NCBI GenBank assembly: GCA_023053685.1
Contig: JALIGW010000004.1
Span: forward strand, 81,994,797 to 82,058,796
DNA: 64,000 nt
Origin: Diadophis punctatus similis
Lineage: Eukaryota; Chordata; Lepidosauria; Squamata; Dipsadidae
Reading direction: 5' to 3'
Shown here in pieces: positions 1 through 12,200 of this stretch. The translations under genes and the position numbers were made by a program. The notes beneath the pieces are model-generated. The model was given only the letters and a program-made list of their open reading frames with translations. It was not told the origin of the DNA and ran no database searches. How positions within the stretch are numbered: position 1 is the stretch's first letter; every line of letters starts with the position of its first letter.

Positions 1-185
1 AGGAAAAGCAGACGACTTAACTGCTGTCAGGGAAAAAGGAAAGGCCATTTTAATCGTTTGAAGCGTGCATTGTTGCAGCAGAGAGAGAGAGAGAGAAAAT
101 AAACTTAGCCATTTGTAAGTGCTCGATAGAACATTTGAAATGTTAAGTTTCTTCAGTGGGAAAAAAATCTCGTGTTCTGTTGCAG

Positions 186-263
186 AAAATTCCAGAGGAA
201 TTCAACGTGTTTAACTTAATACAAGAAATGAGGACCCAAAGGCATTCTGCAGTGCAGACTAAG
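186..263 (+). CDS. PTPN12: PTPN12 exon: catalytic domain, Q-loop start
   Basis: The exon runs from acceptor TGTTGCAG to donor GTAATG and has 26 codons in phase 0. It encodes the stretch ending MRTQRHSAVQTK, the conserved PTP motif 10 region that positions the catalytic water. Upstream (1-185) is intron with a short GA repeat. Confidence 0.95.
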
Positions 264-3200
264 GTAATGTGGCATGATGGTTGTTGGGGAACGGCGTCTT
301 TTCAAACGACCTAAGTTCATCCTTGTTTTTTTATCTCTCGTGCACAGGAACAGTACGAGCTTGTTCATCGAGCCATAGCGCAGTTATTCGAGAAGCAGTT
401 GCAAAAATACGAGAGCTGTGCAGCGTGGAAAATTGCAGACGGATTGGTACGTGGCTGGAGTCACTGTTTTCTTTATTTTCAGTATTTTGAAACCGTATCA
501 TTTCCGTGAGTTGAGTTACCTTTGCTTTGTTTGCCTTTCCTGGTGAGCAGTTTTTGAAACACTCGTGAGTGCCTGAATAAACTTCCAGCTCCTTTGGGCC
601 CAGTTAAACCACATTTTTGAGTCCTGCATAACGTTACATTAATTTCTCTTTTATCTTTCGACATTTCTGATTAAAATTCTCCGCGTGGCTCTTTTGAACT
701 CGGCCGGCAGCAGTTGTGTGATGGTGAGACACTTCTGAGACACCAAAGTTTTGTTACTGACACAGCCAATGCTAAATAACACCCAGTCGTTTAGATCAGG
801 GGTCTCCAAACATGGAAACTTTCAGAGTTGTGGACTTCAATTCCCAGAATTCCCCAGCCAGGAATTCTGAGAGTTGAAGTCCACAAGTCTTAAAAGTGGC
901 CAAATTTGGGTACCCCTGATTTAGATCACCCAATCTACTTATCTTTTTTAGGTTTGTTTTGAAGACTTCTTTGCGTAATATATTCATAGAAACTGGCCTT
1001 GGTACTAAATACAATCTTTAATTTCTACTTTGTATTGAGTAGATCAAAATAAAACCGGGTATAACTTCTGCCGTAGTTGCCTGGGTGCTGGTTTTCAATT
1101 TTTTTTGACAAATTGCAAATCTTTCCCATCCAGAGCACAGTTCAAAACACACATATCGGGTATACTGTAATTGTAGGGTATGTTCTGGTCTGTCTTGTTT
1201 TACCTGTCTTTGCTCAAATTTCTTAGACGCATTTTATTTCCAGACGTCAAAAGGCCGTTTCAAAGGCAGTTGTGCAATATCCAGTTTCAGTGAGTAACTT
1301 GGGCAAGGCAACCACAGGCAGACAAAGCGTTTATCTCTGCATCGAAACAATTTGACTTAGAGTGACCACATAAATGAGTTTTTAAAAGCTCCCGGATTTC
1401 TCTAGTCTGAGATGGGAGCCCTGGAATTCAGAGGAAGGGCTCTTAAACGCTTTAGTCACAAGATAAATATGTTCGTGCCATGCTGAGATTTCGCATGATG
1501 TTCTTTAATCTTAGGAGTTTTAAAACCCCGGAGCAAGTTTCCCGTGGCTGATACATTTTTTTATACTAGAATTCCTCTGTCTTGTCACACTGCTCCTGCA
1601 TTGTTAAGCCAATTTTGCTTCTTGGCAGCAAAATAACATAAAACATACATACAGGTAGTCCTTGGCTTATGACCTCAATTGAGCCCAACATTTCCGTTTT
1701 GCTAAACAAAATGGTTGTTAAATGAATCTTGCCCCATTTTACGACTTTTCCTGCCACGGTCGTTAAGTGAATCACTGCAGTTGTTAACTTAGCAGGACCG
1801 GTTGTTAGGCGAATCTGGCTTCCCCACAGACTTTGCTGGTCAGAGGTTCGCAAAAGGGGGGAATCACGTGATACCCCCCCTCCGTCCCTAAGGACGCTGC
1901 AAACCGCCATAAATAGGAAGCAGTTGCCATGGGTCTGACTTTTGGTCATGTGACCATGGGGATAATGCAATGGTCGTAAGGGTGAAAAACAAGTTATAAG
2001 TCACTTTTTCCAGTGCTGTTGTAACTTTGAATGGTCACTAAACAGACAGTTGTAAGTCAAGGACTACTTATACTCAGATTATACAGTGTCACCTTGTGTG
2101 GAGATGGCCAGCATAAAAACATGAATGAATGAATGAATGAATGAATGAATGAATGAGAAAGAAAGAAAGAAAGAAAGAAAGAAATCAAATTTCCATAACA
2201 TTTTGCATTCTCATTTTGTTTCTAGAACGTTAATTTAATTTTTTGTTTGTGGGGGAGGCAACTTAAAAGTTTGAATAAATAAATTCCTCCGGTTCTTACT
2301 CCTTCGACAGAACGAAGTTAACACCGAGAACGCCGTCAGTTCTGGAGACCTGGAGAAACAGGATTCCCCTCCCCCGAAGCCACCTCGAACTCGCAGGTAC
2401 CCTTTTGAATCAACTCCTGTTAGGGATCAATTTGATGTGGCTTCATTTCAGTTTCCATTGCTGCGTAAACTGAATTCAGGCCTTCTGCCGGTGAGGGAAA
2501 GAAAGGAATGCTCCAGCAATTTTGTTGGGAAACGCCCAGGCAAGCAGGGAGGAGGACCTCCCAACAGAGGATTAAACTAGATTCCTTGTGCAGCCACAAG
2601 TGATTCAGGGTTGATCCCTTCCTATCCACCCACCCACCCACCCAAGCTCCATAGAACCTTATCTATCTGTTCCCAAGAGACGCCAAACAGTCCAGGGAGA
2701 TTCCTGTACAGGTAATCCTCGACTTACGACCACAATTGAGCCCCAACATTTCCATTGCTAAATGAAGCGGTTGTTTAGTGAATTTTGCTCCATTTAACTA
2801 CCTCTTTTTAGAACAATAGAATAAGAATAGAATAGAATAGAATAGAATAGAATAGAATAGAATAGAATAGAAAAATAGGAATAGGTATAGGATAGAATAG
2901 AATAAAATAGAATAAAATAGGTATAGGATAGAGTAGAATAGAATAGAATAGAATAGAATAAAATAGAATAAAATAGAATAAAATAGAATAAAATAGAATA
3001 AAATACGTATAGGATAGGATAGGATAGAATAGAATAGAATAGAATAGAATAGAATAGAATAGAATAGAATAAAAAATAGGAATAGGGATAGGATAGGATA
3101 GAATAGAATAATAGAATAGAATAGAATAAGAATAGAATAGAATAGAATAGAATAGAATAGAATAGAATAGAATAGAATAGAAAAATAGGAATAGGTATAG

Positions 3201-6200
3201 GATAGAATAGAATAAAATAGAATAAAATAGGTATAGGATAGAATAGAATAAAATAGAATAAAATAAAATAAAATAGAATAAAATATGTATAGGATAGGAT
3301 AGAATAGAATAGAATAGAATAGAATAAAAAATAGGAATAGGGATAGGATAGGATAGAATAGAATAATAGGATAGGATAGGATAGGATAGGATAGGATAGG
3401 ATAGGATAGGATAGAATAGAATAGAATAGAATAGAATAGAATAGAATAGAATAAAAAATAGGAATAGGGATAGGATAGGATAGGATAGAATAGAATAATA
3501 GAATAGAATAGAATAGAATAGAATAGAATAGAATAGAATAGAATAGAATAGAATAGAATAAAAAATAGGAATAGGGATAGGATAGGATAGAATAGAATAA
3601 TAGAATAGGATAGGATAGGATAGGATAGGATAGAATAGAATAGAATAGAATAGAATAGAATAGAATAGAATAGAATAGAATAGAATAAAAAATAGGAATA
3701 GGGATAGGATAGAATAGAATAATAGAATAGAATAGAATAGAATAGAATAGAATAGAATAGAATAGAATAGAATAGAATAGAATAGAATAGAAAATAGGGA
3801 TAGGGATAGGATAGAATAGAATAATAGAATAGAATAGAATAGAATAGAATAGAATAAAAAATAGGAATAGGGATAGGATAGGATAGAATAGAATAATAGA
3901 ATAGGATAGGATAGAATAGGATAGGATAGAATAGAATAGAATAGAATAGAATAGAATAGAATAGAATAGAATAGAATAGAATAGAATAGAATAGAATAGA
4001 ATAGAATAGAATAGAATAGAATAAAAAATAGGAATAGGGATAGGATAGGATAGAATAGAATAATAGAATATAATAGGATAGGATAGGATAGGATAGGATA
4101 GGATAGAATAGAATAGAATAGAATAGAATAGAATAGAATAATAGAATAGAATAGAATAGAATAGAATAGAATAGAATAGAATAGAATAGAATAGAATAAC
4201 AGTTGGAAGGAACCTTGGAGGTCTTCTAGTCCAACCCCCTACTTAGACAGGAAACCCTACACCACTTCAGACAAATGATTGTTCAATCTTGTCTTAAAAA
4301 CCTCCACTGTTGGAGCATTTACAACTTCTGGAGGCAAGTTGTTCCACCGGTTAATTGTTCTCACTTCCAGGAAGTTTCTCCTTAGTTCTAACTCAGGAGT
4401 GTCATAAACTCGATTTCATTGAGGGCCGCATTAGGGTTGTGTTTGACCTCAGTGGGCCAGGGTAAGTGTGGCCAGCTTGACATCACTTGTGTTGGGGGGG
4501 ACACCTGTGGTGGCCCGGGCGGGGCTGGAGGAGGATCCATTGTCTTCAGTGGAGGAAGGCGAGACCAGGCAAAGCGCCGAACCCTTGTCCTCTAGACAGA
4601 GGAGCCTTGCCATCTGCTGGTGGCCAAGTGCTAAGGCAGGACCCTTCCTTCCTTCCTTCCTTCCTTCCTTCCTTCCTTCCTTCCTTCCTTCCTTCCTTCC
4701 TTCCTTCCTTCCTTCCTTCCTTCCTTCCTTCCTTCCTTCCTTCCTTCCTTCTTTCCTTTTCTTCCTTTCCCTCTTCATTCTCCTTTCTTCTTCCTTCCCC
4801 TCTTTCCTTCTTTTTCTTCCTTCTTTTTCTTTTCCCATCCTTTTCTTTGTTTTTCCTCTTTCCCTTTCTCCTTTCCTGTCCCTTCTTGGATGCTCAAATG
4901 CAAAAGGGGAAACATTTCTCCTTTTGTTTTGTTTTGCTTTTAGTTTGTTTTGCTAATTCTCTGACAGCAAAAATGGAGCCCATGGGGGGTGGAGGCGCAT
5001 GCGATCTGTTTTCGGCCTAGACAGCCTTCTGAAACCCTCAGCCAGCCATGTTTTCGGCCTGGACAGCCTCCTGCAGCCCTCTGCCAGTGAAAACGGAGCC
5101 CCTGGGCTCCGTTTTCGCTGGCAGAGGGCTGCAGGAGGCTGTCCAGGCTGAAAATGGGGCCTGGGAGGGCCGCATGTGGCCCTTCGAAGCTCCATTTTCA
5201 CTGGCAGAGGCACCACAGGCTGGTCTTTCACTGTTTCCACGGCTGCCCTGTGGGACAGAATTAAGCATCCGGCCCGCGGGTTTGATACCCCTGTTCTAAC
5301 TTAACAACTGCGATGATTCACTTAACAGCTGCGGCGAGCAGAGTCGTAGAATGGGGCAAAAGTCACTTTTAACAAATGTTTCATGGTGCAGCAGAAATTT
5401 TGGGCTCGGTTGTGGCCGTAAGTCGAGGACGACGATGACCTCCATAAAACGATGACGATGACAATGTGCCTGGAGTTGATTCCAGTGCAGTGACAGCAGT
5501 GTTAGGGACGGTGCCTGCTGAGTACAGGGATGGCATGCTTATTGCCATCACCTGGCACGCTTTTTCAACTTCCTAAGATCGCCTACAGTCCTGGCATTCC
5601 CTGGTGGGCTGCCACGAAGGATGAATTTTGTGAGATTTGGCAAACCTCGGTCCCTGTTGGTCTTGGGGAGATTGTGGGACAATATGTCATACTCTCAGTG
5701 TGCAGGCACATATTTTGTTGTCAGGTATTGCAGGCAAATTCTACCCACTGTCAGAAGTTCAATCCTGACCCTGCTCCAGGTTGACTCAGCCTTCCATCCT
5801 TCCGAGGTTGGTAAAATGAGGACCCAGATTGTTGGGGGCAAGATGCTGACTCTGTAAACCGCTTAGAGAAGGCCGTAAAACACTGTGAAGCGGTATATAA
5901 GTCTAAGTGCTATTGGTATTTATAGCCCTCTCTAAGCAGTTTACAGAGTCAGCATCTTGCCGCCAACAATCTGGATCCTCACTTTACCGACCTTGGAAGG
6001 ATGGAAGGCTGAGTCAACCTTGAGCCAGTCAGGATCGAATTCCTGGCTGTGGGCAGTCAGCCTGCAATACTGTATTCTGACCACTGCGCCACCAGGAAGG
6101 AGAATGAGAAACGGAATAAGAGGGAAGGAAGGGAGGGAGCAAGGGAGGGAGGAAGAAATAGCACTAGCACTAGCGCTTAGACTTATATACCGCTTTTCAG

Positions 6201-9200
6201 TGCTTTACAGCCCTGTCTAAGTGGTTTATAGAGTCAGCCTCTTGCCCCCAACAATCTGGGTCCTCATTTTACCGATCTCGGAAGGGTGGAAAGCCGAGTC
6301 AACCTTGAACTGGTCAGGTTCGAACTGCTGGCAATCGGCAGAATCAGCCTGTAATGCTTCATTCTAACCCAGTGTTTCTCAACCTTGGCAGTTTGAAGAT
6401 GTGTGGACTTCAACTCCCAGAATTCCACAGCCAGCAACGCTGGCTGGGGAATTCTGGGAGTTGAAGTCCACACATCTTCAAACTGCCAAGGTTGAGAAAC
6501 ACTGTTCTAACCCCTGCACCCCCACGGCTCTAATCTCTTTGATCTCAACCATGCGTGTGTCTTTGTATCAGAAATACTCATGACAGTCTTCTCATAATTT
6601 GTTCCTAGCTGCCTTGTGGAGGGAGACATGAAAGAAGAAATTTTGCAGGCCCCAGAGCCCCATCCGGTCCCCCCCATTCTAACCCCATCGCCTCCTTCGG
6701 CCTACCCGACCGTGACGACGGTGTGGCAAGACAGCGACAGATACCACCCCAAGCCTGTTTTGCACATGGTGTCTTCAGAGCACCCAACAGACCTCAACGA
6801 AAATTACGGTAAATCCAGGGAATATTCAGGGAAGCACGAATTCTCGGACCCCGCCGATAAAAAGCTGGAACACAACTTGAGTTTCGAAATTAAGAAAGTG
6901 CCCCTTCAGGAAGGACCACGCAGCTTCGACGGAAACCCTCTCCTGAGTCGGGGAAATGCACTTAAAATTAAAACGTGCCCGCCGGGCGCAGCGGAGAGCA
7001 CCTCGAAACCGCAGGAGCGCGGCTCCGGAGATGCCCCTATGGAGACCGTCCAGAACCCTTGCAGCGAATGCAATCTGCAGCCGGTCACGCCAGTTGCAAT
7101 ATCCTCCCTGGAAGGCCATCAGGGTCTTACTACAGATGCTCTGGAAAGGCCAGACTGTTTGCCCCTTAATAAAGAGAAGGGACACGCCATGTGGTCCTTA
7201 GAAGAGACCAAAAACGAACATCCTTTCTCCGAAGAGGCCCCTTTCCCCGTTTTATGTCACCAAGTTAAAAATCTGTCCGTAGACACGGGCGTGCCAGGTC
7301 AAACGGACACCCCTCCCAGGGAACCGGCAGGCCACTGCCACAGTGGCACGCTGCCGGTTAGGGCGCCTCTGTGTTTCACCAATCCCCTGCACTCGGATGA
7401 CTCTGACACGGAGGAAAGAAACTCTGAGGGGGACGTGTCACGTAGCACGTCGAATAGCGTCTCCGTGGCAAGCGCCACGGTTTCCGGAGCGACTAACACA
7501 GAAAACGTTTCGGCTAGAAAAGTGTTGCCGATGTCCATCGCGAGGCAGGATAATCCGGCCCTAATGCATTCCGAATCTGATCAAGGTAAATTGTGCTACA
7601 TTTTATTTATGTGAATTAGGGAAGAAAAGAAAATGAAACGAGAGCGAATTGTGCACACCAGGAAGTGGGGGTCCTTGGTGCTCTCTGAGCTTGGTGGTTT
7701 TCTTGCAGACGTTTCATTACCAAACTAGGTAACAATATCAGTGCTAGAAAGGAGTGGAGTTTGCTCTCTTTTTACACTAGTGGCTTGCCCTTTCTGTGTT
7801 GCTGGGAGTATTCTTGGTGGTTCCTTGATTAGGCTGTTTACTCTTTGTTTGAATTGGTAGTTCCTTGATTGGGGTATTGTTTACTTCTTGATTATTGGCA
7901 TAGTGTTAATTTTGGTGTTAATCTCTGCTCATCTGGATGTTGATTGCTGGCGAGGAGGTGTTTTGGTCTGTTTATTTCCTTTTTGGCTTTTCGAGACAAA
8001 TCAGCCATCGACAGGCAGATAGGGATAAACAACACCTACATACCATTTGCATAGAGATAAGCAAAATCCACATGTATATAAAACATGTATATAAAAAAGA
8101 ACAAGGCCAATCTGTCACCAAATCAGACAACTCACGGCAGTTTATAACAGTAAAAAAAATAACTACGCAACCATGAACCGTGAAGCCAAAAACTAATTGA
8201 AAAATAGCATGACTAAATACGCCAGCTATAGGTTCTACCAACACAGGTAGTTCTAACTACTAACGACTCTGTGGAATTGCTCAGCTTTTACTGGTTTGTG
8301 GATTGATGTTGATATCTGTGGGAATGGCGAGGGAGGATTCCTCAATAAAGTGGAAAGCAACCTTTTGGGCTCTTCCTTCAGATTCAGGATAAATTAATCT
8401 CTCCTGCTGGGCGCTGAGCCCATGAGACAGCATTGTTACAGCAATTCCCCTTCCTTGCCAGTCTTAAAATGTGCCTAAATCCTTAGCTGATTTGTCGATT
8501 AGCTTGGTTAAAGGCCCGTGTTCCTTTGCGATTAAATCATTATAGTTTTGGTTGTGAAGTGGCTATCTTACAACGTGAGTTAGTAAATCACACGGTAGCA
8601 ACTATTATAGGAGGCACCGCTGTAAAGCAGGGGTCCATGGCCAAGTATTGGGCTGTGGCCCATTCGAAACCAGGCCGCACAAGTGGCAGACGAAGCGCAC
8701 ACATAGCCCCACTTGCTATGTCACTTGCACAAAAGGAGCTGCATGTGTGTGCGTGCGTGCAAGCCCCCACTGCTCTCCCCCTCCCCCCGGTCCTGTTGCC
8801 GGTTCACCAAGCCAGCAAGGTTGAGGAGAACCACTGCTCTAAAGTTCATTTCATTGGTACTTTAGTCCACAAGGTAAGGTTTTTTTCCCCCCTTGCACTG
8901 GGAGCGCATGTACCAAAATGTGGGGCTGGGGTCAAATAGAATAGAATTCTTTATTGGCCAAGTGTGATTGGACACACAAGGAATTTGTCTTTGGTGCATA
9001 TGCTCTCAGTGTACATAAGGAGAATAAAATACATTCATCAAGAATCAAAAGATACAACACAGTGATAGTCAAGGTTACTAATAAGCTATCAAATCGTACT
9101 AGGAAACAAATAAAAGCAATAATAATTGAAAAGAACAATATAAATTGAAAACTTATTGTGGGGGGAAACGACCCCTTGCATGTTCATTTACAGGAAGTCC

Positions 9201-12200
9201 TCAACTTATAACTACAAGTGCGCCCCAAAAATTTATGCTGTTAAGTGAGTTAGCTCCGTTTTACGACTTTTCTTGCTGCCTTTTGTTAAGCGAATCTCGC
9301 CAGTTCTTAAATTAGTGACCTCGGTGGTTAAGTGAATCTGGTTTCCCTGCTGGCTTTGCTCATCGGAAGGTCGCAAAAAGGGGGATCACGTGAGCCCCCG
9401 TGAACACTGCGACCGTCATAAACGTGACTCAGTTGTTCAAGCATCTGAATGTAAATCGGATGACCGTGGGGATGGTACTGCAACGGTCGTAAAAGTGTTG
9501 AGAAATGGTCACGGGTCACTTTTTTTCCCCCAGTGCCGTTGTGACTTTGAACGGTCACTAGATGAACCGTTGTAAGTCGAGGACTGCCGGGTGTTTAGGT
9601 TGCTGGATGGTTGCTTCCCTTGAACAGTTCACCTGTGGAACTTTTGGAGGCTCCCCCCTGGTTCCTCCGATCGGGCCTTTCCTGCAACTACTGAGCTGGG
9701 AAAGTTGAATTAGAAATCAAGAGTCCCATGTCTGGTCTCGTTTCGTTTTAAAACGCAATTGCTAATGTCTCATTGAGGTTATTTTTTTAAATCTAGGTTT
9801 GCTTTTGTTTTTTACGAATACATGTTTTTATTTTCCAAATTGTTTTAGTCACAGCTTTGCCAAAAAATCCTGCTCTACAACAGTCGGCTGAATGGAATTT
9901 GTTACAAGACCAGAACACCTCCGAACAACCAAAATGTACAGTAAGTACGATAACACAGAGAAAGAATATGAATAAGATGCTTATAATGGCCATTAGGAAT
10001 ATGCTGTCTGGGGTGTGTGTGTTTGTGTGTGTGTGTAAATCGAGTGAAATCCAGCAGGTTCTGTTGAACCGGTAGCGGAGATTTTGAGTAGTTCGGAGAA
10101 CCGGCAAATACCACCTCTGGCTGGCCCCGCCCCCATCTATTCTCTGCCTCCTGAGTCCCAGCTGATCGGGAGGAAATGGGGATATTGCAATATCCTTCCC
10201 CCAGGAGTGGGGGGGGGGAATGGATATTTTGCAGTATCCTTCCCCTGCCACGCCCACCAAGCCACGCCACGCCCACCAAGCCACGCCCACAGAACCGGTA
10301 GTAAAAACAATTTGGATTTCACCACTGGTGTAAATCATTGTTATTTGGGAGCTTCCTAAGGAATCATTTGATCTGTGAATTCAAAACCAAATCGTAGTGT
10401 GTAAGTTGTGGAGTTTTGTTGTGGGTAATTACAGATAGCAGAGACCTTGCTTGAAGATGTCTTCTGTGGAATAATCAATAATTACCACGCGGTTCTTGTT
10501 CTGGAGTCTCATGAACGGAATGGGGAGGATAGTCTGTCCTTCCTCTATCGTGGAAACTTGTTGAAGAAGCTCCCTTAACTCTTTGAAGCACATTTTAAAG
10601 TGTTTTAGGGTGCAAGGACAGGAGAACAGAGTTGAGTTAGGCTCACTGCACCCTTAATCCAGAGTTGAGTTAGGCTCACTGCACCCTTAATCCAGAGTTG
10701 AGTTAGGCTCACTGCACCTTTAATCCAGAGTTGAGTTAGGCTCACTGCACCTTTAATCCAGAGTTGAGTTAGGATAAAATGCAGCTTTCATGCTCAGCGG
10801 TGTTGGGCTTCAGTGTTGACTTGAGGTCTAGGAAACAGATTTCCATATGTTTTGCCAACAACTGTGTCTGCACACATCACAGGGAACTGAGCAGGGACTG
10901 ACTATGTTACTGTCTTTAGAGCCAGGTCTCTTGAAATCCGTTTTCCAGATCAGGGTCATTAAGCCCAGCACATACTGCCCATTAAAACCCTTTGTGGTAG
11001 TTTTAATCTTAGACATTTGCCCATCAGTTAACTCAACAATGAGGGCAAGAATATGTAATGGGTGCTTTATTTTATTCTAGCTTGTTTGCAGGTACTCTAA
11101 CTTGTCTTTTTTTTTTTTTGCGGATGTTTCATTATCCAACTAGGTAATATCATCAGCATGAGTTAAGTGTGGGGTTTGCTCCCTGTTTAACGATTAGATA
11201 GGTAGGAGAAGCTATAGAAACAGAGAGCAAACCCCACACTTACTCACACAGATGATGTTAGCACTAGCACTTAGACTTATATATCGCTTCACAGTGCTTC
11301 ACAGCCCTCTCTGAGCGATTTACAGAGTCAGCACATTGCCCCCCAACAATCTGGGTTTACATTTTACCAACTTCGGAAGGATGGAAGGCTGAATCAGCCT
11401 GGAACCTGTCAGGATCGAACTGCTGGCAGTGGGCAGAATTAGCCTGCAATACTGTATTCTAACCACTGCGCCACCAGGACTCTTCTTCTCTGTTACCTAG
11501 TTAGATAAGAAAACATCTGCAAATAACCAAGTTAAGAGAGCACCAGGAACTCCATAGTTCAATGCTGAGATGCAGAGATTCCATTATTTTGGAATATATA
11601 ATGCTTGTCATTCTGGTGTGTGCCTTTAGTTCTCCTGTATGAAATCACAGTTCTTATATGTATTTTTATGTTAACAGGGAATGAAAATCACTGAGTCTTC
11701 ACAGCTTGGTAAGCAACCTAAGAACTTACAGAATACTGCCGTTAATCGAATTCAGTTCAAACTGTTGTGGGTTGAGAATTGTGTAGTTACAGAACTATAT
11801 GAAATCAACTCTGGTGCATAAGTAAAAAGCATTTCCACTTGTAAGGAAAATTACTGTTACTAATTGTTAAGCCCTTACTGGGTGAACTTCTAGGAACTCT
11901 GAATGGAAGCTGAAGAAACTTTGCCATAACTAGCTACTTATGTTAGCTTGGTCAAGAATCTAGGTTATTATAAACTAACTGCCTGTAAGGAACATATAAT
12001 TAGATTGTGACAGGCCAGTGATGGCGAACGCTTTTGCCACCGAGTGCCCAAAAGGTCGTGTGGAAACATGCGTGCGCTCATTGGGACTGCGCTCTGGAAA
12101 AGCCGAACTTCCGGGTTCTAGCGCGCATGCACGCCCGACAATCAGCTGGCCGGCGCGCATACGCAGGCCAGTTTTCGGCACTGCCGCGCACGTAAAGGAC

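Noticed and set aside
4468..5020. Long overlapping ORFs on both strands with repeated FLPS / GRKE peptides
   Set aside because: They are translations of the (CCTT)n microsatellite inside a hAT element; no splice or start context.
6826..7185. Minus-strand and alternative-frame ORFs inside the large PTPN12 exon
   Set aside because: The + frame matches conserved PTPN12 protein; the others are shadows.
8281..8345. GATGTTGATATC stretch as a candidate for the missing PTPN12 proline-rich exon
   Set aside because: Following codons do not encode the SEDSPPPLPERTPESF pattern and no acceptor/donor pair fits.
10617..10775. Possible CRISPR-like array at the 33 bp tandem repeats
   Set aside because: No spacers: units are directly contiguous, as in an ordinary minisatellite in a vertebrate intron.
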